A DNA stretch of 64,000 bases from Streptomyces sp. S465 (GCF_026898115.1 NZ_CP114036.1:1302001-1366000), one strand, 5' to 3'. Counted from the stretch's first letter, positions 51,301-60,354 are shown. Notes: generated by a model from the sequence alone, not told the origin. Numbers and translations are program-made.

Positions 51301-51660
51301 ATGCCGGTCAGCGAACCCTCCTCATCTGCGACCCGGTCGCATACGCATCCCAGCGGCGCGGCGCAGTTCGCCACGGCCGCCCATGTCTTCTCGCTGCTCT
51401 CCGACCCGACCCGGCTGCATCTGGTGTGGTCCCTCGCCCGGGGCGAGGCCGATGTCAACACCCTCACCGAGGCCAGCGGGGCGGCCCGCCCGGCAGTGAG
51501 CCAGCACCTGGCCAAGCTCCGGCTGGCCGGGCTGGTCCAGGTGCGCAAGGACGGCCGCCGCTCGGTGTACTCGCTCCACGACGGCCATCTGCGCCGGCTG
51601 GTCATCGAGGCCGTCAACCACGCGGATCACACGGTCACCGGGGCCCCGCCGCACGACTGA
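51301..51660 (+). CDS. ArsR/SmtB-family metal-sensing repressor, second copy
   Basis: 119-aa winged-helix protein. SDPTRLHLVWSLARGEADVN and RPAVSQHLAKLRLAGLVQV are the DNA-binding part; the terminal helix DGHLRRLVIEAVNHADH has the D-x-H-x10-H-x2-H alpha5 site of zinc and cobalt/nickel sensors (SmtB, CzrA type). An N-terminal HTHP segment adds His residues. It follows the ATPase on the same strand and is convergent with a CDF exporter gene, so it may control that exporter. Confidence 0.92.
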   Translation: MPVSEPSSSATRSHTHPSGAAQFATAAHVFSLLSDPTRLHLVWSLARGEADVNTLTEASGAARPAVSQHLAKLRLAGLVQVRKDGRRSVYSLHDGHLRRLVIEAVNHADHTVTGAPPHD

Positions 51661-51701
51661 GCGTCACGCCACGGGCCCGCGGCCACGCCCTCCGGAACGT
51701 C

Positions 51702-52712
51702 TCACCCGGTGTGGTGGGCCAGCAGGCGGTGGGGGTCCGCCGCGCCCGGCGCCGGGGCCGGATCGGTGTGCACCAGGGCGGCGGTGAGCCGGGGCACCGC
51801 GTGCAGCAGGGCGTGTTCGACCCCGACCGCCACCTCGTGCGCCGCCCGCAGATCCAGGCCGCCGTCCACCTCGACCGTGACCTCGGCACGCAGCCGGTGG
51901 CCGATCCAGCGCATCCGCAGTTCGGTCACGCCCAGCACCCCGGGGACCTCGCGCAGCGCGGCCTCGCCCGTGTCGATCAGCGCCGGGTCGACGGAGTCCA
52001 TCAGCCGCCGGAACACCTCACGGGCCGCGTCCCCCAGGACGAGCAGGATCGCGGCGGTGATGACCAGACCAACAACCGGATCGGCCCACTGCCGGCCGAG
52101 CGCCACGCCGCCCGCGCCCAGCAGCACGGCCAGGGAGGTGAAGCCGTCGGTGCGGGCGTGCAGTCCGTCGGCGACCAGGGCCGCCGAGCCGATCCGGCGC
52201 CCGACCCGGATGCGATGGCGCGCCACCCATTCGTTGCCGAGGAAACCGACGACCGCGGCGACCGCGACGACGCCCGGATGGGAGAGGTCGCGCGGGTGCA
52301 GCAGCCGATCCACGGCCTCGTAGGCGGCCAGGGCCGCCGAGGCGGCGATGGTGAGCACGATGACGATCCCGGCCAGGTCCTCGGCGCGGCCGTAGCCGTA
52401 GGTGAACCGGCGGTTCGCCGCCCGGCGGCCCAGGACGAACGCCACTCCGAGCGGCAGCGCGGTCAGCGCGTCGGCGGCGTTGTGCACGGTGTCGCCCAGC
52501 AGCGCCACCGAGCCGGACACCACGACGACCACGGCCTGGAGGACCGCGGTGGCGCCCAGGACGGCGAGGGAGAGCCACAGGGCGCGCATGCCCTCGGCCG
52601 ACGACTCCAGCGCGGAGTCGACCTTCTCGGCCGACTCGTGCGCATGCGGTTTCAGCAGATGCGCCAGCTGGTGCCGCCGGTGGGACCGGCCTCCGTGACG
52701 GTGGGAGTCCAT
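51702..52712 (-). CDS. Cation diffusion facilitator (CDF) metal exporter
   Basis: 336-aa protein with about five or six membrane segments (LWLSLAVLGATAVLQAVVVV, then SVALLGDTVHNAADALTALP containing the HNxxD metal site of TM2, and later HARTDGFTSLAVLLGA of TM5, HxxxD). A C-terminal cytoplasmic domain (about residues 225-320) and a His-rich N-terminus (HRHGGRSHRRHQLAHLLKPH) complete a CDF zinc/cobalt exporter. ATG at 52712; a short palindrome precedes it. Confidence 0.92.
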   Translation of the reverse strand: MDSHRHGGRSHRRHQLAHLLKPHAHESAEKVDSALESSAEGMRALWLSLAVLGATAVLQAVVVVVSGSVALLGDTVHNAADALTALPLGVAFVLGRRAANRRFTYGYGRAEDLAGIVIVLTIAASAALAAYEAVDRLLHPRDLSHPGVVAVAAVVGFLGNEWVARHRIRVGRRIGSAALVADGLHARTDGFTSLAVLLGAGGVALGRQWADPVVGLVITAAILLVLGDAAREVFRRLMDSVDPALIDTGEAALREVPGVLGVTELRMRWIGHRLRAEVTVEVDGGLDLRAAHEVAVGVEHALLHAVPRLTAALVHTDPAPAPGAADPHRLLAHHTG

Positions 52713-52723
52713 ACGGCCATTAT

Positions 52724-52739
52724 GTGCATACGAGTGCAC
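52724..52739. promoter_or_regulatory. Inverted repeat upstream of the CDF exporter
   Basis: GTGCA-TACGAG-TGCAC is a perfect 5-6-5 inverted repeat 12-27 bases upstream of the CDF start codon. Size and location fit a repressor site (ArsR type is possible), but it does not contain the TGAA-N6-TTCA core. Confidence 0.4.
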
Positions 52740-52814
52740 GCATGCACCAGTCGGTTCGCGGAAGGCTTTCGGGGACCGCACCAGCGGCCACCCGAAGGCC
52801 GGCCGGGGACCCCG

Positions 52815-53666
52815 TCACCGCGGAAAACCAGCGGCCTCGGCGCCGAGTACGTTCAAAAGGGCCAGCGACTCGGCGCCAGGGGACCCTGGCGGCGCACTGT
52901 AGAGCACCAGGTGCTGGTCGCGGTCGGTGAGGGCGAGCGCATCGCAGTCGACGGTGATCTCCCCGACGACCGGGTGCCGGAAGGTCTTCGTGAGCATCTG
53001 CGCGGCCTGCACGTCATGCCGCTCCCAGAGCCGGGCGAACTCGGGGCTGCCATCGCGGAGTTCGTCGACGAGTCCGGTCACCGCGGGGTCGGACGGATAA
53101 CGGGCGAGGGTGGCCCGGAGCTGGCCGACGACGCTCAGCCGGAACTCCGCGGCGTCGGAGATTCCGTAGAGCGTGGCATCGGCGCGCGCCGATGCGAGAA
53201 ACGCCCGGCGGGCGAGGTTGCGGTCCTCGGGGGTGAGGAGGGCGAAGTCCTCCAGGAGCGCGGCCGCGAGGTCGTTCCAGGCGAGCACATCGAACGCGGC
53301 GGACACCACGAAACCGGCCGTCTGCGGCAACCGCTCGAGAAGCGCGAGGATGCTCGGGCGGACGTCGCGCCGGTGCAGTCCGGTGCGGTTCGGCGCGGTG
53401 CCCGCGAGGAGGTGGAGGTGATCGGACTCGGCGTCCGTGAGCCGCAGCGCACCCGCGATCCCGGCGAGGACCTCACCCGACGGTCGCGGCGCCCTGCCCT
53501 GCTCGAGCCGGACGTAGTACTCCGTGGAGATGTGCGCGAGGACCGCCACTTCCTCGCGGCGCAGACCTGGTGTGCGGCGCCGCGGGCCGGCGGGAAGGCC
53601 GACGTCCTGCGGGCGCAGCCGCTCGCGGCGGCTGCGGAGGAATGCCCCGAGCTCCTGTTTGTCCAT
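52815..53666 (-). CDS. XRE-family regulator with MmyB-like ligand domain
   Basis: 283-aa protein. Residues 5-85 are a helix-turn-helix (RRRTPGLRREEVAVLAHIST, YYVRLEQGRAPRPSGEVLAG). Residues about 105-270 are the MmyB-like PAS-type domain (LLERLPQTAGFVVSAAFDVL AWNDLAAALL). This two-domain architecture is common in Streptomyces, where such genes usually sit divergent to an oxidoreductase they control, as here with the SDR gene. Ligand unknown; a fatty acid or aromatic is suggested by family precedent. Confidence 0.93.
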   Translation of the reverse strand: MDKQELGAFLRSRRERLRPQDVGLPAGPRRRTPGLRREEVAVLAHISTEYYVRLEQGRAPRPSGEVLAGIAGALRLTDAESDHLHLLAGTAPNRTGLHRRDVRPSILALLERLPQTAGFVVSAAFDVLAWNDLAAALLEDFALLTPEDRNLARRAFLASARADATLYGISDAAEFRLSVVGQLRATLARYPSDPAVTGLVDELRDGSPEFARLWERHDVQAAQMLTKTFRHPVVGEITVDCDALALTDRDQHLVLYSAPPGSPGAESLALLNVLGAEAAGFPR

Positions 53667-53751
53667 GCGCCCAGTGTGCGCGCCGCCCGGCGGCGGATCC
53701 TGGTACTGCCTGTGCCTGTATCCGGCCGGCAGCCGGCCGAACGCTGTTGCC

Positions 53752-54555
53752 ATGACGAACACCACGAACACCACGAACACCACCGACGGCGCCCCCGTCG
53801 GCCTGCTCACCGGCAAGGTCGTCTTCATCACCGGCGCCAGCCGCGGCATCGGGGCGGCCGCGGCCCGGCTCTTCGCCGCCGAGGGCGCCTCTGTCGTGCT
53901 CGCCGCCCGCGGCACCGACGCCCTCGACCGCATCGTGAAGGAGATCCGCGCCGACGGCGGCACCGCCGACGCCGTCACCCTGGACCTCGCCGACCCCGCG
54001 AGCATCCGCACCGCTGTCGACCACGTCGAAAAGCTCCACGGACGGCTCGACGGCGCCTTCAACAACGGCGCGGTCCCCCAGCGACAGTTCGGCCCTGTCG
54101 AGACCACCAGCGAGGAGGACATCGACGAGCAGTTCGCCGTGAACTTCCGTTCGCACTGGACCGCCATGAACGCCGAGGCCGCGCTCATGCGGCGGGGCGG
54201 CGGCGGGGCGATCGTCAACACCTCGAGCATCGGCAGCCGCCGCGCGAACCCCGCCCTGCCCGCCTACGGCGCCATGAAGCGTGCGCTCAACAGCCTTACC
54301 GAGACCGCCGCGGTGAACTGGGCCGGTGACCGTATCCGGGTCAACGGCATCACCCCCGGAGGCACCGCCACGGAGATGATCGACACCTGGGAGGCGGCGA
54401 CTCCCGGCGTCGTCGAGCAGATGACCGCGACGATCCCGCTCGGCCGGATGGCCGAGCCCCGGCAGATCGCCGAGGCGGCCGCATGGCTGCTCAGCGACCG
54501 CGCCTCGTACGTGACCGGCGCGATCCTGCCGGTCGACGGCGGCGCCGGCGCCTGA
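53752..54555 (+). CDS. Short-chain dehydrogenase/reductase
   Basis: 267-aa classical SDR: TGASRGIG (NAD(P) binding, about residues 27-34), catalytic NTSSIGS and YGAMK, and PGGTATEM. NADPH preference is likely from the Arg in SRG, but is not certain. Substrate unknown. The protein starts with MTNTTNTTNTTDG, a short repeat. It is divergent from the XRE/MmyB regulator across 85 bases, so it is the probable regulated target. Confidence 0.93.
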   Translation: MTNTTNTTNTTDGAPVGLLTGKVVFITGASRGIGAAAARLFAAEGASVVLAARGTDALDRIVKEIRADGGTADAVTLDLADPASIRTAVDHVEKLHGRLDGAFNNGAVPQRQFGPVETTSEEDIDEQFAVNFRSHWTAMNAEAALMRRGGGGAIVNTSSIGSRRANPALPAYGAMKRALNSLTETAAVNWAGDRIRVNGITPGGTATEMIDTWEAATPGVVEQMTATIPLGRMAEPRQIAEAAAWLLSDRASYVTGAILPVDGGAGA

Positions 54556-54579
54556 ACCACCGGGCCGACGAGTCGGCGA

Positions 54580-54642
54580 GCCGACGGGTCGGCGGGCCGG
54601 CGGGCCGGCGGGTCGGTGGGTCGGTGGGTCGGTGGGTCGATG
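54580..54642. repeat. 8-bp tandem repeats between convergent genes
   Basis: About eight copies of GGGTCGGT / GGGCCGGC fill the gap between the SDR stop and the convergent S18 stop. No gene is seen. Confidence 0.8.
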
Positions 54643-54649
54643 TGAGGGG

Positions 54650-54895
54650 TCAGCGCGATCCGTAGGGCAGCAGCGCCATCTCCCGCGCGTTCTTGATGGC
54701 ACGGGCGAGCAGGCGCTGCTGCCGGCGGCTCACCCGGGTCACCCGGCGGCTGCGTATCTTGCCGCGGTCGGAGATGAACTTCCGCAGCAGTTCGGTGTCC
54801 TTGTAATCGATGTAGGTGATACCCGCCTTGTCCAGCGGGTTGACACGGTCGCGCCGGGCATCCCGGCGGGTGGGGTGGGGGCGTCGGGACATCAT
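54650..54895 (-). CDS. rpsR: 30S ribosomal protein S18, secondary copy
   Basis: 81-aa S18. [21 protein letters not shown] and [20 protein letters not shown] are the family core. Zinc-ligand cysteines found in some S18 proteins are absent, which fits the zinc-independent paralogues expressed in zinc starvation. Start at 54895 (MMSRRPH) or 54892; GAGGA lies four to eight bases upstream. It follows the CobW-like gene in the minus-strand half of the Zur-type cluster. Confidence 0.96.
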   Translation of the reverse strand: MMSRRPHPTRRDARRDRVNPLDKAGITYIDYKDTELLRKFISDRGKIRSRRVTRVSRRQQRLLARAIKNAREMALLPYGSR

Positions 54896-54941
54896 CGGGT
54901 CCTCGTCTGTTCGTGCGGTGCGTACGGTGTCCGGGCCCGGG

Positions 54942-56108
54942 TCAGGACACCGGGTCCAGCAGTTCGTCGAAGGCGTGCGGCAGCCGGCTCCAGGCGTCCG
55001 GCCCGGCCGCGTACTCGGCGTCGGTCAGCAGACAGGAGTCGAGCAGGGCCAGCAGCCCGTCCCGGTCCAGGCCGGGCGAGGTGAAGGTGAGGTGCTGACA
55101 GCGGTCGCCGTGGTCGGGATGCCAGTCCAGCGCGGCGGCGACCCGCCGTTCGGCCGGCACCATCTCCCAGGCCGCGTCCGGCAGCGCGGCCAGCCACGGA
55201 CCGGCCGACTCCACGCACAGGGCCCCGCCCGCCGCGTCCCACGACAGCAGGGTGTCGCCCCGGTCGGCCAGCCAGAAGCGGCCCCGGCTGCGGGCCGCCG
55301 CGCAGGTCAGGTCCTCCAGCGCCGCGTAGAGCCGCTGCGGGTGGAAGGGCCGCTCACGCCGCCAGACCACGGTGGCCACCCCGTGCGCGTCGCCCTCCTG
55401 CGGCAGCAGCGCACAGGCCGGGTGCTGGCGGGCGGCCGCCGCCGCGATGTCGAAGCCCTGGAGCAGGGCGGGCCCCAGGACCCCCTCGCCGAGCCGCACC
55501 TGGCGGGCGCCCGGGGTGAGCTGGGTGAGCAGCGCGTGGTCACCGTCGTCGGCGGCCTCCTCACCCGTGGGGTCCTCGGCGACGGCGATCAGCGTGGGGT
55601 ACTCCAGCTGCCGGGCGAAGGTGTCGGCGATGGTGCGCTGATCGGTCGGGGCGGCGGCGAGACCCACCTCGGCCAGGTCGTCGCCGTTCGCGAGGTACGG
55701 CACCATCAGGGCCGGATCGATCGCGGTGGCCACTCCGGTCAGCTCCAGCGGGGCGCCCTCGGCCGCGATGACGGCCGCCATGGCCTGGGGTTCGACCGAG
55801 TCCCACAGTTCGACCACGGCGAGCCGGTGTCCGCCGCCGGTGGCCAGACGCAGCAGTTCGGGGACCATGTCCTCGCGCAGCGCACAGCACGCGCAGTCGT
55901 TCACCAGCGGCGCCTCGCCAGTGCCGAGCGTCCCGGAGGCGTCGCGCACGGTGCGGCGCACGGCCCGGTCGGTGGCGGCGGAGAGATCGTGGTGCAGGGC
56001 CACCGAGCCGGGCACGGTACGCAGGATCTCCTCGACGGCGGCGCGGCGGGCATCCGCGTGCAGCCCGCCCACCACCGCGACGGGCAGCCGGGTCTCGTCC
56101 GCGTTCAC
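54942..56108 (-). CDS. CobW/ZNG1-like protein lacking the P-loop
   Basis: 388-aa protein of the CobW GTPase family by its C-terminal domain ([40 protein letters not shown]) and by the CxCC zinc motif ([10 protein letters not shown], about residues 71-80). The expected Walker A GxxGxGKT near residue 15 is replaced by [14 protein letters not shown], and ESTG is replaced by ELWD, so GTP hydrolysis is doubtful. CobW proteins deliver or handle zinc in starvation; this one may be a pseudo-GTPase zinc sensor or chaperone. GTG start at 56108 with GGAGGGG, overlapping the L31 stop (GTGA). Confidence 0.85.
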   Translation of the reverse strand: MNADETRLPVAVVGGLHADARRAAVEEILRTVPGSVALHHDLSAATDRAVRRTVRDASGTLGTGEAPLVNDCACCALREDMVPELLRLATGGGHRLAVVELWDSVEPQAMAAVIAAEGAPLELTGVATAIDPALMVPYLANGDDLAEVGLAAAPTDQRTIADTFARQLEYPTLIAVAEDPTGEEAADDGDHALLTQLTPGARQVRLGEGVLGPALLQGFDIAAAAARQHPACALLPQEGDAHGVATVVWRRERPFHPQRLYAALEDLTCAAARSRGRFWLADRGDTLLSWDAAGGALCVESAGPWLAALPDAAWEMVPAERRVAAALDWHPDHGDRCQHLTFTSPGLDRDGLLALLDSCLLTDAEYAAGPDAWSRLPHAFDELLDPVS

Positions 56109-56362
56109 CGGCCCCTCCGTCCGCGCCCGTAGCGCCGCTCGAACCGCTCGACGCGTCCGGCGGTGTCCAGGACCCGCTGGGTGCCGGTGTAGAAGGGGTG
56201 GCTCGCCGCGGAGATCTCGACGTCGATGACCGGATAGGTGTTGCCGTCCTCCCATTCGACGGTCTTGTCACTGGTGGCGGTGGAGCGGGTGAGGAAGGCG
56301 AAGTCGGCGGACCGGTCGCGGAAGACGACGGGCCGGTACTCGGGGTGGATGCCGGGCTTCAT
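56105..56362 (-). CDS. rpmE: 50S ribosomal protein L31, type B (zinc-independent)
   Basis: 85-aa L31 type [21 protein letters not shown], then [20 protein letters not shown]. The CxxC pairs of zinc-binding L31 are absent, which marks the paralogue used under zinc limitation. It starts five bases after L33 and ends by overlap with the CobW-like gene. Confidence 0.97.
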   Translation of the reverse strand: MKPGIHPEYRPVVFRDRSADFAFLTRSTATSDKTVEWEDGNTYPVIDVEISAASHPFYTGTQRVLDTAGRVERFERRYGRGRRGR

Positions 56363-56367
56363 GGCGG

Positions 56368-56532
56368 TCAGCGCTCCTCGCGGAAGTCGACGTGGCAGCC
56401 GACGACCGGGTCGTACTTGCGCAGGGTCATCCGGTCCGGGTCGTTCCGCCGGTTCTTGCGGGTCACGTACGTGTAGCCGGTGCCCGCGGTGGACCTCAGC
56501 TTGATGATCGGACGTAGTTCGTTGCGTGCCAT
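56368..56532 (-). CDS. rpmG: 50S ribosomal protein L33, zinc-independent form
   Basis: 54-aa L33 ([20 protein letters not shown], then [20 protein letters not shown]). Only one Cys is present ([10 protein letters not shown]), so the two CxxC zinc motifs are missing, as in the C- paralogues repressed by Zur. It is the first gene of the minus-strand branch, 22 bases from the Zur box. Confidence 0.96.
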   Translation of the reverse strand: MARNELRPIIKLRSTAGTGYTYVTRKNRRNDPDRMTLRKYDPVVGCHVDFREER

Positions 56533-56553
56533 GAGCCACAGCATACAGGGAAG

Positions 56554-56568
56554 TGGTTTTCATTTTCA
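56554..56568. promoter_or_regulatory. Putative Zur box between divergent ribosomal-protein operons
   Basis: TGGTTTTCATTTTCA resembles the Streptomyces Zur consensus TGAAAATGATTTTCA (right half identical, left half partly kept) in an AT-rich patch. It lies 22 bases upstream of L33 and about 60 upstream of L28, so zinc-loaded Zur could repress both branches. Inferred from motif and gene content. Confidence 0.75.
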
Positions 56569-56626
56569 TCTAGCTGCTACGCTGCCGCGACATCCGCACC
56601 ACACACCACCACCGAACGGAGGAAGA

Positions 56627-56863
56627 ATGTCCGCCCACTGCCAACTCACCGGCCGGCAGCCCGGCTTCGGCCACCACGTCTCCCACTCCCACCGCCGCAC
56701 CAAGCGCCGGTTCGACCCCAACATCCAGCGCAAGCGCTACTGGCTGCCCAGCGAGGGCCGCCATGTCCGGCTCACCCTCAGCGCCAAGGCCGTCAAGACG
56801 GTCGACCTGATCGGCATCGAGGCCGCCGTGGCCCGCATCCGCGCCCGGGGAGGGAAGGTCTGA
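56627..56863 (+). CDS. rpmB: 50S ribosomal protein L28, zinc-independent form
   Basis: 78-aa L28: [40 protein letters not shown]. Only one Cys remains, in contrast to the CxxC pairs of the zinc-binding copy. ATG with GGAGGAAG upstream; first gene of the plus-strand branch under the Zur box. Ends with TGATG overlap into S14. Confidence 0.97.
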   Translation: MSAHCQLTGRQPGFGHHVSHSHRRTKRRFDPNIQRKRYWLPSEGRHVRLTLSAKAVKTVDLIGIEAAVARIRARGGKV

Positions 56864-57168
56864 TGGCGAAGAAAAGCAAGATCGCCAAGAATGAGCAGCG
56901 GCGGGCCATCGTCGCCCGCTACGCCGCGCGCCGCGCCGAGTTGAAGGCGGTCATCGCCGACCCCCGGGCCTCGGCGGCCGAACGGCTCGAAGCGCAGCGG
57001 GAACTGCGCCGCCAGCCCCGCGACGCCAGCGCCACCCGGGTACGCAACCGCGACGCCATCGACGGCCGCCCCCGCGGCCATCTGCGCGCCTTCGGCCTGT
57101 CCCGGATCCGGCTGCGCGAGATGGCACACGCGGGCGAACTCCCCGGGGTGACCAAGAGCAGCTGGTAA
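56863..57168 (+). CDS. rpsN: 30S ribosomal protein S14, zinc-independent form
   Basis: 101-aa S14: [24 protein letters not shown]-type linker, then [20 protein letters not shown] and GVTKSSW. The long, cysteine-free form replaces the 61-aa zinc-binding S14 when zinc is scarce. Its ATG overlaps the L28 stop (TGATG). Confidence 0.97.
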   Translation: MAKKSKIAKNEQRRAIVARYAARRAELKAVIADPRASAAERLEAQRELRRQPRDASATRVRNRDAIDGRPRGHLRAFGLSRIRLREMAHAGELPGVTKSSW

Positions 57169-57179
57169 ACCCCGGTTGG

Positions 57180-57530
57180 GCCCGGGGGCGCTTAGTTGCG
57201 GCGGGCTGCTTGGTTGGGGTGGGGTCGCTTGGTTGCGGCGGGCCGCTTGGTTGCGGCGGGCCGCTTGGTTGGGGTGGGTCGCTTGGTTGGGGTGGGTCGC
57301 TTGGTTGGGGTGGGTCGCTTGGTTGGGGTGGGCTACTTAGCCGTGGCGGGCTATCCGCCGCTGTGGGTCACCTCGCCGTGGCGGGCTGCTTGGTTACGGC
57401 GGGTTGCCTGGTTGCGGTCGGCTGCTTCGCGCTGCGGCGGGTTGCTTGGTTACGGTCGGCTGCTTCGCCGCGACGGGCCGCCCGCCGCGGTGGGCTACTT
57501 CGCCACGGTGGGGCGCTTGGCACACTATTT
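57180..57530. repeat. 18-bp tandem repeats downstream of S14
   Basis: The 428-bp gap between S14 and the convergent hydrolase holds head-to-tail CGCTTGGTTGGGGTGGGT units (18 bp), first alternating with a GCTTGGTTGCGGCGGGCC form, near-perfect at 57225-57335 and degrading to about 57530 (TGCTTGGTTACGGCGGG). No gene is seen in it. Confidence 0.9.
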
Positions 57531-57596
57531 CGGCGTCCGCACCGACGACGGTTCCCCCGCCGTGGCCGGGCGGGGTATCCGGCTGCCGGGCCTCCG

Positions 57597-58685
57597 CTAC
57601 GAGGCGTCGGCGATGCGGAGTTCCCCGTCCCGGGGTGGTGCGAAGAAGCGGGCCACCTCGGCGTCGGTGACCTCGGCGAGATCGGCCGGGGACCAGCGGG
57701 GGCTGCGGTCCTTGTCGATCACCTGGGCACGGATGCCTTCGACGAAGTCCGGGCAGGACAGGGCCGCGCAGGAGACGCGGTACTCCTGTTCCAGCACCCG
57801 CTCCAGCGAGCCGAGCGCCCGCGCCCGGCGGACGGCTTCCAGGGTGACCTTCAGCGCCGTGGGCGACTTGGCGAGGAGGGTCTCGGCGGTCTCCTTGGCG
57901 GCCGGTTCTCCGACGGCCATCAGGCGGTCCACGATCTCCTCGACGGTGTCCGCGGCATAGCAGTGGTCGATCCACTCCCGGTGGCCGTCCAGGGTCCCGG
58001 TCGGCGCTTCGACGGCGTACCGGGGCAGGACGTCCGCCACCGGCTCCGCGGCCAGGTCCCGGGCGAGCGCGGGCAGCAGCGAGGAGGGGACGACGTGGTC
58101 GGCCAGCCCGCAGCGCAGGGCGTCGGCGGCGCCCACCGACGCGCCGGTGAGCGCCAGGTGCGTGCCCAGTTCGCCCGGTGCGCGGGACAGCAGGTGGGTG
58201 CCGCCGACGTCCGGTACGAAACCGATCGTGGTCTCGGGCATGGCCACCCGGGAGCGCTCGGTGACGATCCGCACGCCCCCGTGGGCCGAGACCCCCACGC
58301 CCCCGCCCATCACGATGCCGTCCATCAGGGCCACATACGGCTTGGGGTAGCGGGCGATCCGGGCGTTGAGCGCGTACTCGTCACGCCAGAACGCCCGGGA
58401 GGCCGCGCCGCCGCCCGAGGTCACATCCTGGTGGATCATGCGGATGTCGCCGCCCGCGCACAGCCCCCGCTCCCCCGCCCCGTCGATCACCACGGTCCGC
58501 ACGGCCGGGTCCCGCTCCCAGGCGGTGAGGTACTCGGCGATCCGCGTCACCATCGGGTGGGTGAGGGCGTTGAGGGCGCGGGGCCGGTTGAGGGTGAGAT
58601 ATCCGGCGCGGCCCTCGGTGCGCGTCAGCACGGCGTCGTCATCGGTCGCGGGGACGGTCACGGGGTCGGTCACGGGGTCGGTCAC
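57597..58685 (-). CDS. 3-hydroxyisobutyryl-CoA hydrolase (crotonase fold)
   Basis: 362-aa enzyme. LTLNRPRALNALTHPMVTRI and GAGERGLCAGGDIRMI are crotonase motifs; DGIVMGGGVGVSAHGGVRIV and AMPETTIGFVPDVGGTHLLS are specific for the HIBCH branch of valine degradation. It hydrolyses 3-hydroxyisobutyryl-CoA in the cytoplasm. Starts at a GTG (58685) in a GTGACCGACCCC repeat with several possible GTG starts (VTDPVTDPVTVPATD), so the N-terminus is uncertain by a few residues. Confidence 0.92.
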   Translation of the reverse strand: MTDPVTDPVTVPATDDDAVLTRTEGRAGYLTLNRPRALNALTHPMVTRIAEYLTAWERDPAVRTVVIDGAGERGLCAGGDIRMIHQDVTSGGGAASRAFWRDEYALNARIARYPKPYVALMDGIVMGGGVGVSAHGGVRIVTERSRVAMPETTIGFVPDVGGTHLLSRAPGELGTHLALTGASVGAADALRCGLADHVVPSSLLPALARDLAAEPVADVLPRYAVEAPTGTLDGHREWIDHCYAADTVEEIVDRLMAVGEPAAKETAETLLAKSPTALKVTLEAVRRARALGSLERVLEQEYRVSCAALSCPDFVEGIRAQVIDKDRSPRWSPADLAEVTDAEVARFFAPPRDGELRIADAS

Positions 58686-58885
58686 TGGCGTTCGTTCCTT
58701 CCGGCGTTGGTGCGTTGGCGGATCTCTACCGATCCAGCACCGCCGATCCTCTCAACGCGCTTCCGGCCCGCGACAGCCGCCCGGATGCGCGCGGCGGCCG
58801 CCGCCGCGCGAGACCCTCTGGACACCCGCCGCCCCCGCCCGGAAGGGTTGGCGCAGTCCGCCACCGACCTCGGAGGACCCGCCTG

Positions 58886-60340
58886 ATGACTCCCCATCCG
58901 CTGCCCACCAGTACGCCCGCCGCCGAGGGCGTGGACGCGCGAGGCGTCCACGCCTTCCTCGACGCCGTCGAGGGCGCGCCGGACATCGAACCGCACAGTC
59001 TGATGATCCTGCGCCACGGCAGGCTCATCGCCTCCGGCTGGTGGGCGCCGTACACCGCCGAGCGGCCGCATCTGCTGTACTCCCTCAGCAAGAGCTTCAC
59101 CTCCACGGCCGCGGGGCTGGCCGCCGCCGAGGGGCTGCTGAACCTCGACGATCCCGTGGTCTCGTACTTCCCCGAGTTCGAGGCCGAGATCACCGACCCG
59201 GGCAGCCGCGCCATGCTCGTACGCCATGTCGCGGCCATGGCCAGCGGGCACACCGAGGAGACCCTTGAGCGGGCGTTCGGGGGCGACCCGGAGGAGCCGG
59301 TGCGGGGCTTTCTGCTGGTTCCACCGGATCGCGCGCCCGGCACCGTCTTCGCCTACAACCAGCCCGCCACGTACACCCTGGCCGCGATCGTCCAGCGGGT
59401 GACCGGGCAGTCGCTGACGGAATACCTGCGGCCGCGGCTGTTCGACCCGCTGGGCATCGGCGAGACGGCCTGGCTACAGGTGCCGGCCGGCCGTGACCTC
59501 GGCTTCAGCGGGCTGTTCGCCACCACCGACGCGATCGCCCGGCTGGGGCTGCTGTATCTGCGCGGCGGCGAGTGGGCGGGCGAGCGGCTGCTGCCGGCCT
59601 CCTGGGTCGCCGAGGCGACGCGGGTGCAGACCCCGACCGAGGGGGGCATGGGCGAGGGTACGGCGCCGGACTGGCGGCGGGGGTACGGGTTCCAGTTCTG
59701 GATGTCCGAGCACGGCTACCGGGGCGACGGGGCGTACGGGCAGTTCTGCGTGGTGCTGCCCGAGCACGACGTGGTGATCGCCACGACGGCGGACACGGTG
59801 CAGATGCAGGCCCTTCTGGACGCGATGTGGGAGCATCTGCTGCCCGCGTTCGGCGACGCGCCGCTCATCGGCCGCGAGGACGAGGACGCCGCGCTGGAGC
59901 GGCGGCTGTCCCGGCTCGCCCTCCCGCCTCTGGCGGCGAAGCCGGCGCCGCTCACCGACCCCGCCGCGTGGTCGGGCGCCGAGTTCGCCCCCGCGGGCGG
60001 TGCCTGCGCCGATCAGCCGACCCTGACGGGGGTCACGGTGGCCGAGGACGGCACCGGCGGGTGGAGCCTCGCGCTGGCCGAGGGGGCGTCCCGGCTGGAG
60101 GTGGGGTTCGACGGAGCGGGGTGGCGGACCGACACGGCGCCGGATGCGCCCGTCCCCACGGCGGTGAGCGGGGGCTGGACGGACCCGGACACGCTGACCG
60201 TGGACGTGGCGTTCCTGGAGACCCCGCACCACCTGGTGGTCACCTGCTCCCTCGCGGACCGCGCCTTCACCGCCCGGTGGCGCACGGTGCCGCTGCACAA
60301 GGGTCCCCTGCGCTCCCTGCGCGCACCGCGGCCGCACTGA
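58886..60340 (+). CDS. Serine hydrolase of the class C beta-lactamase family
   Basis: 484-aa protein. LYSLSKSFTSTAAGL carries the SxxK nucleophile, AYNQPATYTLAAIV the second conserved motif, and a beta-lactamase-fold core spans residues 15-340, followed by a C-terminal beta domain. No signal peptide is visible, so it is likely cytoplasmic; such enzymes are esterases or peptidases rather than antibiotic-resistance proteins. ATG at 58886 with GGAGGA. Divergent from the hydrolase gene; its 3' flank is a 47-bp repeat array. Confidence 0.9.
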   Translation: MTPHPLPTSTPAAEGVDARGVHAFLDAVEGAPDIEPHSLMILRHGRLIASGWWAPYTAERPHLLYSLSKSFTSTAAGLAAAEGLLNLDDPVVSYFPEFEAEITDPGSRAMLVRHVAAMASGHTEETLERAFGGDPEEPVRGFLLVPPDRAPGTVFAYNQPATYTLAAIVQRVTGQSLTEYLRPRLFDPLGIGETAWLQVPAGRDLGFSGLFATTDAIARLGLLYLRGGEWAGERLLPASWVAEATRVQTPTEGGMGEGTAPDWRRGYGFQFWMSEHGYRGDGAYGQFCVVLPEHDVVIATTADTVQMQALLDAMWEHLLPAFGDAPLIGREDEDAALERRLSRLALPPLAAKPAPLTDPAAWSGAEFAPAGGACADQPTLTGVTVAEDGTGGWSLALAEGASRLEVGFDGAGWRTDTAPDAPVPTAVSGGWTDPDTLTVDVAFLETPHHLVVTCSLADRAFTARWRTVPLHKGPLRSLRAPRPH

Positions 60341-60354
60341 CCGGGCGGCCGCCC

